Shown piece by piece: positions 38,658 to 47,362 of a stretch of DNA of 64,000 nucleotides. The notes under the pieces are model-generated. The model made no database searches and had not been told where the DNA came from. It saw only the letters and a program-made list of their open reading frames with translations. The stretch is taken from NCBI GenBank assembly GCA_045803245.1, contig JBJMPK010000122.1, forward strand, positions 1 through 64,000, in the 5' to 3' direction. The stretch's first letter is position 1, and each line of letters begins with the position of its first letter. Source of the DNA: CAVVWJ01 sp045803245. Its GTDB lineage: Bacteria > Gemmatimonadota > Gemmatimonadetes > Gemmatimonadales > GWC2-71-9. The position numbers and the translations under genes were made by a program.

Positions 38658-39410
38658 GTGTGGTCCGCCCGGGGCCCGCACTATCGGCTCCTGCTAGCGG
38701 TTGCCATCCTTATTCAGCCGGTAGGGGTCGCGGCTCAGACGGAGGTTGTGCCTCCAGCCGACCAGTCTGCCCCCATACGCTGGTGGCATGGAGCTGTGGT
38801 GCTGGGTGGGCTCTCCGCCCTCCTGCTCCTGGACCAGCCGGCCCAGGATTTTTTCCAAGACAACCGATCCACCCACTCCAACGATGTTGCCGCTGCCCTG
38901 CGCCATTTTGGCCAACCGGAAGTATACGGGACGGTCACGCTTGGCCTGGTGGGCGCGGGACTGATCAGCGGCAATCATGAGGTGACCCGGGCGGGTGGGC
39001 GGCTTGCGGCTAGCCTTGCTCTTGCCGGCGCGGCTGCGACCGGGCTTAAGCTGGCGGCAGGCCGGCCGCGGCCGAATGAGAGCCTCGATTCCGATGGATT
39101 CGACCCCTTCTCCGGCCAGGATGCGCTGCCCTCGGGCCACACCACCGTCGCGTTCGCTCTCGCCACCTCCCTGGCCGACGACATCCACCGCACTTGGGCC
39201 AGCGTTGGTTTGTACACCATCGCCGGCGGCGTAGGCTGGTCCCGGCTGAACGACAACAAGCACTGGCTGAGCGATGTGGCGCTGGGCGCGGTACTGGGCG
39301 TAACCTCGGCCAAGCTGGTGAACGGCCATTGGCGCATCTTCAACCTGCACCCGCCAAGGGTGCTCATAGGCCCTGGTCATGCCGCCCTCGCCTGGCAGGT
39401 CTCGTTCTGA
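38658..39410 (+). CDS. PAP2-family phosphatase
   Basis: Membrane-associated acid phosphatase of 250 residues. The three PAP2 motifs are present: KLAAGRPRP, LPSGHTTVAFA and SRLNDNKHWLSDV (catalytic His residues in motifs 2 and 3). It probably dephosphorylates undecaprenyl pyrophosphate or phosphatidic acid at the outer face of the membrane. GTG at 38658 begins a signal-like segment (YRLLLAVAILIQPVGVAAQ); an ATG at 38565 in frame would overlap the divergent lipoprotein start and adds no recognisable signal. Confidence 0.88.
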   Translation: MWSARGPHYRLLLAVAILIQPVGVAAQTEVVPPADQSAPIRWWHGAVVLGGLSALLLLDQPAQDFFQDNRSTHSNDVAAALRHFGQPEVYGTVTLGLVGAGLISGNHEVTRAGGRLAASLALAGAAATGLKLAAGRPRPNESLDSDGFDPFSGQDALPSGHTTVAFALATSLADDIHRTWASVGLYTIAGGVGWSRLNDNKHWLSDVALGAVLGVTSAKLVNGHWRIFNLHPPRVLIGPGHAALAWQVSF

Positions 39411-39798
39411 GGCCAAGCGTGGAGTAGCTGTCCCGTCACGGACATCCGAGCCCAGCCGGCACCTCACTCCCCGGCACAAGGTCTGGCTCAACTGGGACGG
39501 CAGGTTCCTGATGGGACCCAACTATCTCCGCTTTCTCTCGGCCGTCGACAAGGCCGGCACGATTCGCGAGGGGGGTCAGGCGGTTGGGTGGAGCTATCGT
39601 ACTTGCCTCAACCGCTTGCGCCGCATGGAACGAGCACTCGGCCGGCCGGTCCTCATCACGACCCGTGGCGGTCGATCTGGTGGCAGCGCCCGGCTGACCG
39701 CCGAAGCCCGGCGCTTCGTCCGGATCTTCGACCAGTGGCAGCAAGCGGTGGACCGCAGCAGCCGCCGCGCATTCCGGCAAGTCCTTCGTCGAAGCTGA
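39379..39798 (+). CDS. ModE-like one-domain transcriptional regulator
   Basis: Protein of 139 residues containing only the ModE-type winged helix: VWLNWDGRFLMGPNYLRFLSAVDKAGTIREGG, then SYRTCLNRLRRMERALGRPVL, and the wing RGGRSGGSARLTAEA. It lacks the C-terminal molybdate-binding (MOP/TOBE) domains, like tungstate-responsive TunR-type relatives. It precedes a palindrome, a porin gene and a wtpA-type gene, so it probably controls oxyanion uptake. It overlaps the PAP2 gene end by 32 bases; the start is uncertain. Confidence 0.8.
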   Translation: MPPSPGRSRSEAKRGVAVPSRTSEPSRHLTPRHKVWLNWDGRFLMGPNYLRFLSAVDKAGTIREGGQAVGWSYRTCLNRLRRMERALGRPVLITTRGGRSGGSARLTAEARRFVRIFDQWQQAVDRSSRRAFRQVLRRS

Positions 39799-39803
39799 GT
39801 CAG

Positions 39804-39827
39804 CGATAGGCACCTCGTTGCCTATCG
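39804..39827. promoter_or_regulatory. Palindromic operator candidate upstream of porin/wtpA
   Basis: A perfect inverted repeat, CGATAGGCA (39804-39812) and TGCCTATCG (39819-39827), separated by CCTCGT. It lies between the ModE-like gene and the porin gene, 50 bases before the porin start, and has no T-run. The arm length and spacing resemble ModE-type boxes. Confidence 0.6.
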
Positions 39828-39876
39828 GTAGGGGTTGGGGTACGTTGGAGCCTTGAGTCCTTCACCCAAGGCTTTC

Positions 39877-40824
39877 ATGCGGCCCTGCAGTTACCCCGGC
39901 CTGGTCCTGGCTCACTTGATTATGGCGGGCTCGGTGGGCGCGCAGTCGCCTCCTGCCAGCCCGGCGGTGAAGCTGAGCGGTTATCTCCAGGCGCGGGAGG
40001 TTTACCAGAGGGACGTCGGGCTTACGAGCTCGATCAATCGGGCACGACTGGCCGCCTCCGGCAGCGTTCTCGAGGCGGTCACCTGGCGGATTCAAGGTGA
40101 ATTCCGCACCGGCTCGGTGGGTACCGGCAAGGCCAGCGTCTCGCTCCAGGACGCGTACCTGCGTTACGCCCCCAAACTTTGGGCTCTGCAGATCGGGCAG
40201 TTCAAGACGCCTTTCGCACTGGAATTCATAACCTCTCTGGCGGATGTGGAGACCGCCGACCGCTCGACTGTGGTCGATTCGCTCGCGCCCAAGCGGGACA
40301 TCGGATTGATGGCCGAATACACCCCTGCAAGAGTTCACCTCTGGGCAGGGGTGTTTAACGGAGAGGGGCAGAATGTCACCGGGAACCCAGACTCGTCGCT
40401 GCTTGGAGCAGGCCGGGTGGCGGTTCGGGTCTTGCCGGAGCTGTCGCTCGCTATAAACGGTGCGCGGTATTTTGGCGACAGTACCCGATACGGCGGCGAT
40501 GTCGCGTACGAGCACGGCGCGGTGATCTTGAAGGGTGAATACATCGGGCAGGCGAGAGATGGGATATCGGCTCCGGATGATTGGGGCTGGTACGGGCTCG
40601 GTGCTACCTACCTCACCCCATCCGTGCAGGCGGTAGGAAAATACGAAGATTTCGGCCGTCCCAGCATCAGCACCGGGTCAAGGAACCGAGCCTGGACCGC
40701 GGGCGTCAACGTGTACCCGGGCGGCAAGAACCTGAGACTCACTTTCGACTATGTGTCACGCAAGATCGGTGTCCCGGGGACTCGCAAGGGCCGAGTCCTG
40801 GCCCAAGTACAAGCACGTTTTTGA
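39877..40824 (+). CDS. OprO/OprP-like outer-membrane porin
   Basis: Beta-barrel protein of 315 residues. Signal peptide MRPCSYPGLVLAHLIMAGSVGAQ, then KLSGYLQAREVYQRD, and alternating amphipathic strands such as LRYAPKLWALQIGQFKTPFALEF, ending in aromatic Phe (VLAQVQARF), typical of barrel termini. Phosphate-selective-type porins pass anions; next to wtpA it may admit tungstate or molybdate (inference). The ATG at 39877 opens the signal peptide. The wtpA-type gene follows after 21 bases. Confidence 0.82.
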   Translation: MRPCSYPGLVLAHLIMAGSVGAQSPPASPAVKLSGYLQAREVYQRDVGLTSSINRARLAASGSVLEAVTWRIQGEFRTGSVGTGKASVSLQDAYLRYAPKLWALQIGQFKTPFALEFITSLADVETADRSTVVDSLAPKRDIGLMAEYTPARVHLWAGVFNGEGQNVTGNPDSSLLGAGRVAVRVLPELSLAINGARYFGDSTRYGGDVAYEHGAVILKGEYIGQARDGISAPDDWGWYGLGATYLTPSVQAVGKYEDFGRPSISTGSRNRAWTAGVNVYPGGKNLRLTFDYVSRKIGVPGTRKGRVLAQVQARF

Positions 40825-40845
40825 GCGGACACCTGGAGGAGTGAT

Positions 40846-41793
40846 ATGCGGCGCCTAGTCGCTGGTCTGATCCTGGGGACATCTCTCTTTGGTACTCCGA
40901 CAGTTTCAGCCCAGACTGATCCCAGCGGTCCGCTCATTGTCTTCAATGCGGGAAGCCTGGCGAAGCCGTTCGGCGAGCTATTAAAGGCGTTCAAGGTCAA
41001 ACATCCTCGAGTCGTCCCGGCACAGGAGAACTCCGGCAGCCTCGAGGCGGCCCGGAAGCTGACCGACCTGGGAAAGATTCCGGACGTGATCGGGGTGGCA
41101 GACTACGGGGTGATCTCACGGCTCCTGATTCCGCAGTACGCGAGCTGGTACGCGACGTTCGCCCGGAACGCGATGGTGCTCATCCACACCGACCAGTCTA
41201 TCGGTGCCAAGGAGATCAACGGCCGAAACTGGTGGCAAATCCTGATGCGACCGGATGTGCGCGCGGGTCACTCCGATCCGGCCCTCGATCCGAATGGATA
41301 CCGCACGCTGATGGTGTTCCAACTGGCCGAGAAGTTCTACCATCAGCCAGGGCTGGCAACTCGGCTGGAGCGGGTGTTTCCGCCGAAATACATCCGGCCC
41401 AAGGAAGCCGACCTCACCGCGTTGGTGCAGGCGGGCGAGCTCGACTACTCCTGGTCGTACGCCTCCATCGCCAAAACAGCCGGCCTGCCGTTCGTGGAGC
41501 TGCCGCGCGAGATCGATCTCAGCGATCCCGCACTGGCCAAATGGTACGCTCAGGCGGTGGTACGGGTTCCGGGCGCGAGTCGATCGGGCAAGGACTCGGT
41601 CGAGTTTCGGGGCGAACCGATCGTCTACGCCCTGACCATCCCCACAGCCGCTCCTCATCCGGAAACCGCAGCAGCATTTGTTCATTTCGTCTTCTCGGCG
41701 GAAGGCCTTTCCATCATTCGGGCCAACGGCCTCACTATCCTCGAGCGGCCGCTGCTGGCGGGCCCGGGAAAGCCGCCGGCCGGTTTGTTCTGA
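40846..41793 (+). CDS. wtpA: Tungstate/molybdate-binding periplasmic protein (WtpA/ModA type)
   Basis: Substrate-binding protein of 315 residues with signal peptide (MRRLVAGLILGTSLFGTPTV to SAQ). Strong WtpA features: VFNAGSLAKPFGELLKAF, ENSGSLEAARKLTDLGKIPDVIGVADY, WYATFARNAMVL, NWWQILMRPDVRAGHSDPALDPNGYRTLMV. It delivers oxyanion to an ABC importer, but no permease or ATPase gene is present; pruA follows. The permease may be elsewhere. It forms an operon with the porin. Confidence 0.85.
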   Translation: MRRLVAGLILGTSLFGTPTVSAQTDPSGPLIVFNAGSLAKPFGELLKAFKVKHPRVVPAQENSGSLEAARKLTDLGKIPDVIGVADYGVISRLLIPQYASWYATFARNAMVLIHTDQSIGAKEINGRNWWQILMRPDVRAGHSDPALDPNGYRTLMVFQLAEKFYHQPGLATRLERVFPPKYIRPKEADLTALVQAGELDYSWSYASIAKTAGLPFVELPREIDLSDPALAKWYAQAVVRVPGASRSGKDSVEFRGEPIVYALTIPTAAPHPETAAAFVHFVFSAEGLSIIRANGLTILERPLLAGPGKPPAGLF

Positions 41794-41800
41794 TTATCTT

Positions 41801-41823
41801 CACCGGATCTTCGGCTTCCGGTG
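41801..41823 (+). promoter_or_regulatory. Hairpin overlapping the pruA ribosome-binding site
   Basis: CACCGGA (41801-41807) pairs with TCCGGTG (41817-41823); the second arm runs into GGTGGAG, the Shine-Dalgarno of pruA, whose ATG is at 41829. Folding would hide the site. Confidence 0.45.
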
Positions 41824-41828
41824 GAGTA

Positions 41829-43457
41829 ATGAGCGGTATCCCCAACATCCCAACGCCTCGAAACGAGCCGGTGCTGAGTTATGCCCCGGGAACCCAGGAG
41901 CGAGCCGCCCTCAAAGCGGCGCTCGCCGGGGTGGGGGCACATCAAGCGGAGATCCCGGCAGTGGTCGGCGGGCGCGAGGTCCGCACCGGGGTCACCCACG
42001 ATGTCGTTTCTCCCCACTGCCACCGGCGGGTGCTGGCCAAGGTCCACCAGGCTGACCGCGACACCATTGTGGCATCGGTCAAAGCCGCCACCGAGGCCCA
42101 GCGGGAGTGGGGAAGCTGGCGTTTCGAGGACCGGGCGGCGGTCTTCCTCAAGGCGGCCGAGCTGCTGGCGACGACTCACCGGCAGTTGCTGAATGCGGCC
42201 ACCATGCTGGGCCAAAGCAAGACGGCGTATCAGGCCGAGATCGACAGTGCCTGCGAGCTGATCGACTTCCTGCGGTTCAACGTCCACTATGCGGAGCGGA
42301 TCTACCGGGAGCAGCCAGAGTCGTCGCCGGGGGTATGGAATCGCATGGATCAGCGCCCGCTCGAGGGGTTCGTCTACGCCATAACCCCATTCAACTTCAC
42401 CGCCATCGGCGGCAACCTCCCGACCGCTCCAGCCCTGATGGGCAACGCAGTAATCTGGAAGCCGTCAGCGACAGCCATGCTCAGCAACTGGCACTTCTTC
42501 AAGCTGCTGGAGCAGGCTGGTTTGCCACCAGGAGTCATCAACTTCCTTCCCGGTAATTCGATCGAGGTCAGCGAGACCCTGCTGGCCGACAGGCAGCTCG
42601 CCGGAATTCACTTCACGGGCTCGACGCCGGTCTTTCAAAGCCTGTGGAGATCGGTCGGGGAGAACCTCGAGCGATACGCTGGATATCCCCGGATAGTGGG
42701 AGAAACCGGAGGAAAGGACTTCATCCTGGCGCATCCCAGTGCCGACGTGGACGCGCTGGCGGTGGGGATCGTTCGGGGTGCGTACGAGTATCAGGGTCAG
42801 AAGTGCAGCGCGGCCTCGCGAGCCTATATCCCGGACGGGTTGTGGCCCGCGGTGCGTGACCGGGTCGTGGGGATGATTCAAGAGATTCAGGTGGGCGATG
42901 TGGCGGACTTTCGGAACTTCATGGGAGCGGTGATCGACCGCCGGGCGTTTACCCGGCTCCGCGATCACCTGGAGGCCGCCAAGCAGGATTCCGGAGTCAA
43001 GATACTCGCGGGGGGCGGCACCGACGATTCGGTCGGCTATTTCGTGCAACCGACGCTGCTTCAGGTGGAGGATCCTGCCTACCGGCTGATGTGCGAGGAG
43101 CTGTTCGGGCCGGTGCTGACCGTGTATGTGTATCCGGCGGCTCGCTGGCAGGAAACCCTCACGCTGGTGGACCAGACCAGCCCGTATGCGCTCACTGGGG
43201 CGGTGTTCGCCCGCGACCGCCGGGCGGTTGCGGAGGCGGAACAGAAGCTCAGGCATGCCGCGGGTAACTTTTACATCAATGACAAGCCCACCGGTGCGGT
43301 GGTAGGACAACAGCCTTTCGGCGGCAGCCGTGCCAGCGGAACCAACGACAAGGCCGGTTCCATCTTCAATCTGATCCGCTGGGTATCCCCCCGCAGCATC
43401 AAGGAGACGTTGAGCCCCCCCAAGGACTACCGCTATCCATTCATGGAGGCGGAGTAG
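41829..43457 (+). CDS. pruA: L-glutamate-gamma-semialdehyde (pyrroline-5-carboxylate) dehydrogenase
   Basis: NAD-dependent aldehyde dehydrogenase of 542 residues that oxidises glutamate semialdehyde to glutamate in proline degradation. Signatures: EGFVYAITPFNFTAIGGNLP, the catalytic Glu in IVGETGGKDF, the catalytic Cys in YQGQKCSAASR and CEELFGPVL. It is the one-function (non-PutA) form; no proline dehydrogenase gene is in the window. ATG at 41829 follows GGTGGAG. The frame is open for 199 codons upstream, over wtpA, and that part is spurious. Confidence 0.95.
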   Translation: MSGIPNIPTPRNEPVLSYAPGTQERAALKAALAGVGAHQAEIPAVVGGREVRTGVTHDVVSPHCHRRVLAKVHQADRDTIVASVKAATEAQREWGSWRFEDRAAVFLKAAELLATTHRQLLNAATMLGQSKTAYQAEIDSACELIDFLRFNVHYAERIYREQPESSPGVWNRMDQRPLEGFVYAITPFNFTAIGGNLPTAPALMGNAVIWKPSATAMLSNWHFFKLLEQAGLPPGVINFLPGNSIEVSETLLADRQLAGIHFTGSTPVFQSLWRSVGENLERYAGYPRIVGETGGKDFILAHPSADVDALAVGIVRGAYEYQGQKCSAASRAYIPDGLWPAVRDRVVGMIQEIQVGDVADFRNFMGAVIDRRAFTRLRDHLEAAKQDSGVKILAGGGTDDSVGYFVQPTLLQVEDPAYRLMCEELFGPVLTVYVYPAARWQETLTLVDQTSPYALTGAVFARDRRAVAEAEQKLRHAAGNFYINDKPTGAVVGQQPFGGSRASGTNDKAGSIFNLIRWVSPRSIKETLSPPKDYRYPFMEAE

Positions 43458-43473
43458 GCCCCGGGAACTGTCG

Positions 43474-44295
43474 ATGTTCGGATTGAGAGAATGCGCGACG
43501 CTCGCCCTGTGGGGCCTGTTCGTTGGGGCTGGCCCTGCCGGTCGGGCGCAGTCGCCCGCCCTCCGATACACCTTCGGCCAACTCCACTGCGCTCGATTCC
43601 TGGAAACAGCTGAATCTACGATCGAGACGGAAACCGGCGGCTTGATCCGGGAGCAGACCTCAGGCCGCACGGCGGTGTGGCAGTTCCGGGCCGCTCCCTC
43701 AGTAGATGGGATCCGGCTCGAAGGCTGGCTCGACTCTCTCTCGCTCTGGCGAAAATCGAAGGAGACCACTATTCGCCCCGACACCGACGGCTTGATCGGG
43801 GGGCGGTATCGCGGGCTCCTGAGCGGCACGGGTGGGTACCAAAGCCAAGCCAGGCCGTTCGTTCCCGATGAGGTGGCTGAAGTGGCGGGCATGGGTACCG
43901 CTCTGGATGACTTCTTCCCTCCGTTGCCGGTGGGTCCCATTCGTCCGGGGCAGGGCTGGAGCGACTCGTCCGGTGTCACCCTCCGGCGAATGGCAGATAG
44001 CGGTCTGGCAGGCGTCTCCCTCTACCGATACCGGCTCGAGGCCCACCGGGTGGCCAGGAGCGCTCCGGTCCGGGGAGATTCGGCTGCGCTTCCGCTCCGG
44101 CAGGTGAGCCGGGAGCTGGGCACGTTTGTCTGGCATCCGTCGTTGGGCCTGCTGCGGCGAGACCGCCGTATAGTGGTGGAGACGACGGTTCCGGCTGGCC
44201 GGACGGTGCGGCAGCCGGTGCGCGCCAGGATCGAGCAACGGATCACGGTGCTCCGCGATCTCACCGTCCCGCCGCCGGACTCGGGAGGCTGCTAG
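43474..44295 (+). CDS. Secreted hypothetical protein
   Basis: Protein of 273 residues with a signal peptide (CATLALWGLFVGAGPAGRAQ). The mature part alternates beta-rich stretches (HCARFLETAESTIETETGG, AVWQFRAAP) with FFPPLPVGPIRPGQGWSDSSG, a pattern seen in secreted proteins of unknown role. It is 16 bases downstream of pruA and its last four bases overlap the convergent ABC permease gene. Confidence 0.65.
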   Translation: MFGLRECATLALWGLFVGAGPAGRAQSPALRYTFGQLHCARFLETAESTIETETGGLIREQTSGRTAVWQFRAAPSVDGIRLEGWLDSLSLWRKSKETTIRPDTDGLIGGRYRGLLSGTGGYQSQARPFVPDEVAEVAGMGTALDDFFPPLPVGPIRPGQGWSDSSGVTLRRMADSGLAGVSLYRYRLEAHRVARSAPVRGDSAALPLRQVSRELGTFVWHPSLGLLRRDRRIVVETTVPAGRTVRQPVRARIEQRITVLRDLTVPPPDSGGC

Positions 44296-45068
44296 GTGGC
44301 TGAGGGTTTGCGCCCGATGAAGCGCTGTTCCGGATCGAAGAGCGCGGCCGCCAGCCCGAATAGGGCCGCCGTTGCCGCCGCAAGGACCAGGATATCGAGT
44401 TGGACGGTGAATTCGGCCGGCTGCCCGAAGGCGTGGCGCATCAGGTCAACCTGATACGTCACCGGATTGATCCGGGCCAGGGATCGAAGCAGGTACGGCA
44501 TGCCCGCGGTGGGATAGAGGGCCCCGCTCGCAAAGAGCAGCGGAAAGAGTACCACATTGATGACGCCGGCAAAATTCTCGACCGACCGCAGCCGGGCCGC
44601 GATCAAGAGTCCCAGCGTGCCGCTCGAGATGCAGCTGAGTGCCAGCGCACCGACGGCGGCTGCGAAATTCGGGAGAGATAGGGGGAGCACCAGGGGCGCA
44701 CAGGCGAGGACGATGCCTCCTTGCAGCACACCGACCAGCGCCGCGGCCAACGCGCGTCCCAGCAACACTGCCGGCGCACCCGCCGGACTCGCCAGCATCA
44801 GCCGCAGCATGCCGAACTCGCGGTCGTAGACGGTCGAAATAGCCGTCAGCATCGACCCGAACAACGCCGCCATGACCACGATTCCGGGAAACACGAACGC
44901 CTGGTAGGAAAGATCTCCACTAATGCGGGCGATGGCATTGTAGCCGGTGCCCACCAGCAGCAGCCACATGAACGGCCGCGCCACGCCGCCGAGGAGCCGG
45001 CTCGTCTGCCGGGTAGCCCTCGTCAGGTCTCTCGCCACGATGCCGTATACCGCCGTCACCCCGCTCAT
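44292..45068 (-). CDS. ABC-2 type transporter permease, PQQ-operon associated
   Basis: Six-helix permease of 258 residues of the ABC-2 exporter class (GTLGLLIAARLRSVENFAG, FPLLFASGALYPTAGMP). It forms the membrane part with the ATPase encoded just before it (ATGA overlap). As the last gene of the pqq operon it may export PQQ or a related product; this is inference from context. Confidence 0.88.
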   Translation of the reverse strand: MSGVTAVYGIVARDLTRATRQTSRLLGGVARPFMWLLLVGTGYNAIARISGDLSYQAFVFPGIVVMAALFGSMLTAISTVYDREFGMLRLMLASPAGAPAVLLGRALAAALVGVLQGGIVLACAPLVLPLSLPNFAAAVGALALSCISSGTLGLLIAARLRSVENFAGVINVVLFPLLFASGALYPTAGMPYLLRSLARINPVTYQVDLMRHAFGQPAEFTVQLDILVLAAATAALFGLAAALFDPEQRFIGRKPSAT

Positions 45069-45991
45069 GCGGTCGGGATCTGCGTCTTGGCGAAGTAGAC
45101 ATCCTCGAGGGTGGGCCGACGAAGGGTGAAGCGCTCGATTCCCGGGGCGGTACCCGCCAGCTCGACCACAGCATCGCGAGCACTACTCAGTCCCACCCGG
45201 TAGCCCCGCTCCGTCCGCACGCGAGTCCTGGCGACCCCCAGTCCGGCGAGTGCCTTGACCAGGCGCTCGGCGCCCGAGCCCTCGATCTCAGCCACCTCGA
45301 CACCGATCGCGTTCTGCAGCTCGGATGGCGCGTCGTTCGCCACGACCTTTCCGCTCGACAGGAGCACAACGCGGTCGGCCGGCTCTGCTTCGGTGAGATA
45401 GTGGGTCGAGAAGAAAATGGTGGTCCCGTGCTCCCTCCGCCGGGTCTCCAGCAACGACCAAACCCGCTCCCGATGCTCGGGATCGAGTCCTACGGTCGGC
45501 TCATCGAGAATGAGAAGATCGGGCTGGTGGAGCAGGGCGCGGACGATGTCCAGAACCCGGCGCCATCCGCCTGAGAGCTGGCGTGCGGGAGTCCGGGCCC
45601 GGGGGCCGAGGCCCGACCAACCGAGCGCTCCGGCAACAGCGGTTCTCGCGGTACTGCCTCCGAGCCCCATCAGACGGGCAGCAAAAAAAAGGTTCTCCGT
45701 TACCGTCAGAAGGCCGTCGATGGTGCTGTCCTGGAACACGAGCCCGAGTCTTTGCCGGACGGCCCGGCGCTGGCGGGTTACATCGTTGCCGAAGATGCGG
45801 GCCGATCCCCTGGTCGGGGCGAGGAGGGTAGCGAGCAGCAGCATAGTGGTGGTTTTGCCGGCCCCATTGGGACCCAGCAGGCCGACCATCGACCCGGGAG
45901 AGATCCGGAGATCGAGCGCGTCCAGGGCCCGGGTATCTCCGTAGTCACGTCCCAGCCGCTCGGCTTCGATGACGGGCGGCGTTCCGCTCAC
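45065..45991 (-). CDS. ABC transporter ATP-binding protein, PQQ-operon associated
   Basis: ATPase of 308 residues: Walker A GPNGAGKTTT, signature LSGGWRRVLDI, Walker B LLILDEPTVGLDP and switch His in FFSTHYL. The C-terminal 80 residues form an extra DrrA-like domain. The signature is LSGGW, not LSGGQ. It overlaps pqqE upstream and the permease downstream by ATGA. Confidence 0.93.
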   Translation of the reverse strand: MSGTPPVIEAERLGRDYGDTRALDALDLRISPGSMVGLLGPNGAGKTTTMLLLATLLAPTRGSARIFGNDVTRQRRAVRQRLGLVFQDSTIDGLLTVTENLFFAARLMGLGGSTARTAVAGALGWSGLGPRARTPARQLSGGWRRVLDIVRALLHQPDLLILDEPTVGLDPEHRERVWSLLETRRREHGTTIFFSTHYLTEAEPADRVVLLSSGKVVANDAPSELQNAIGVEVAEIEGSGAERLVKALAGLGVARTRVRTERGYRVGLSSARDAVVELAGTAPGIERFTLRRPTLEDVYFAKTQIPTA

Positions 45992-47082
45992 ACCGGAGCG
46001 GGCTCGCCTGCGATATGGCGGTACTGGTATTCGTGCATGGGCCGGGACGGCTCCTGCAGCGCTTCATCGATGATTGCACGCAAGGGCGTGAGGGTGCAGA
46101 CCGGGTCGGTATTGGTGGCGTCGCCGGTGAGCGCGAAAGCCTGGCACCTGCAGCCGCCGAAATCGACCGTCTTACGGGGACACGATCGACACGGCTCCTT
46201 CATCCAACCATCCCCCCGGAAGGCCCGGAAGGCCTCTGATTCCCGCCAGATCCATTCCAGTGAATGCTCTCGCACGTTGTCGAACCGCAGTGTCGTAATC
46301 TGGGTGGCGCCATGACAAGGGAGCACTGCGCCGTTGGGAGCGATAACCAGATAGAGCTTGCCCCATCCGCCATAACAGGCCTTGGGGTACGGCTCGTAGT
46401 AGTCTGGCAGGACGTAGGTGATCTGCATCCGTCCACGGTAGCGCTGAATGGCGCGCTCGGCGATTTCGCGCGACCGCTCGACCTGTTCCCGGGTGGGCTG
46501 GAGGCTGGCCCGGTTCTGGAGTCCCCACCCGTAGTACTGGGTATTTGCCAGCTCGATGCGGTCGGCGCCCAGATCGGCTGCCATATCGATGATTTCACCG
46601 ATCCGGTCCAGGTTCGCCCGGTGGAGCACGACATTGATCGTGAACGCGAAGCCCAGCTCCCGTACCAGCGCCGCTGCCGCCTGTTTGTGCTTGACGGAGC
46701 GCAGCCCCGCGATGCGCTCCGCGATCTCGGGATCGGAGTCCTGAATCGAGATCTGAATGTGCTCCAGCCCCGCTTCCTTGAGGCGCTCGGCGCGGGGACG
46801 GGTCAGGCCGAGCCCCGACGTCACGAGGGTGGAGTAGAGACCCTGCCCGCGGGCGTGGGCCGCCAACTCCTCGAGGTCCTTGCGGAGCAGCGGCTCGCCA
46901 CCTGAGAGACCCAGTTGCAGCACGCCGAGCTCCCGCGCCTGAGAGAATGCCCGTTTCCAGTCGTCGGTGGACAGCTCGGCCTCTGCCCGGATCAGCTCGA
47001 GCGGATTGGAGCAGTACGGGCAGTGAAGCGGACAGCGGTGTGTCAGCTCGGCCAGCAGTGTGGTCGGAATTTCAGTTGGCAC
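45988..47082 (-). CDS. pqqE: PqqA peptide cyclase (radical SAM), PqqE
   Basis: Joins Glu and Tyr side chains of PqqA in the first step of PQQ synthesis. The protein has 364 residues; Cys17, Cys21 and Cys24 (CPLHCPYC) bind the radical SAM cluster, GGEPLL follows, and a C-terminal SPASM domain has further Cys (CYGGWGK, CHGATQI, CRSCPRK, CRCQAF, DPVCT). It works with PqqD as peptide chaperone. It overlaps pqqD by 11 bases and the ABC ATPase gene by ATGA. Confidence 0.96.
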   Translation of the reverse strand: MPTEIPTTLLAELTHRCPLHCPYCSNPLELIRAEAELSTDDWKRAFSQARELGVLQLGLSGGEPLLRKDLEELAAHARGQGLYSTLVTSGLGLTRPRAERLKEAGLEHIQISIQDSDPEIAERIAGLRSVKHKQAAAALVRELGFAFTINVVLHRANLDRIGEIIDMAADLGADRIELANTQYYGWGLQNRASLQPTREQVERSREIAERAIQRYRGRMQITYVLPDYYEPYPKACYGGWGKLYLVIAPNGAVLPCHGATQITTLRFDNVREHSLEWIWRESEAFRAFRGDGWMKEPCRSCPRKTVDFGGCRCQAFALTGDATNTDPVCTLTPLRAIIDEALQEPSRPMHEYQYRHIAGEPAPV

Positions 47083-47362
47083 GGACCAGCTCGCGATCTG
47101 CCATTCGGCTCAGGTACTCGGTGACGTCGGTGCTGACATCCGCCTGGTAGCGATCGGTCAGGATGGTGACGATCTGCCCCACCGTGTGAGTTCCATTACA
47201 AAGCTCCAGGATGGCGGCTCCCGTCTCATTCAAGAGCACCGCGCCCTCGGGATATAGAAGGACAGGCCGTTGCCTCACGGTATCGTAGTCGAGGCGAGCC
47301 AGGCGCCAGAGCCGGGGAACCGAGTCGGGAGTCAGGAGTCGGGGGTCGGCAGCCACGGTCAC
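47072..47362 (-). CDS. pqqD: PQQ synthesis peptide chaperone PqqD
   Basis: Protein of 96 residues, RRE-type fold, that binds PqqA and delivers it to PqqE. Typical features: RLARLDYDTVRQRPVLLYPEGAVLLNETGAAILELC, then GTHTVGQIVTIL and a C-terminal helix. GTG at 47362 overlaps the pqqC stop (GTGA); the long open frame upstream is antisense-like. Confidence 0.94.
   Translation of the reverse strand: MTVAADPRLLTPDSVPRLWRLARLDYDTVRQRPVLLYPEGAVLLNETGAAILELCNGTHTVGQIVTILTDRYQADVSTDVTEYLSRMADRELVRAN

Noticed and set aside
41232..41828. Upstream extension of pruA
   Set aside because: Lies in another frame over wtpA; pruA has its own Shine-Dalgarno and ATG at 41829.
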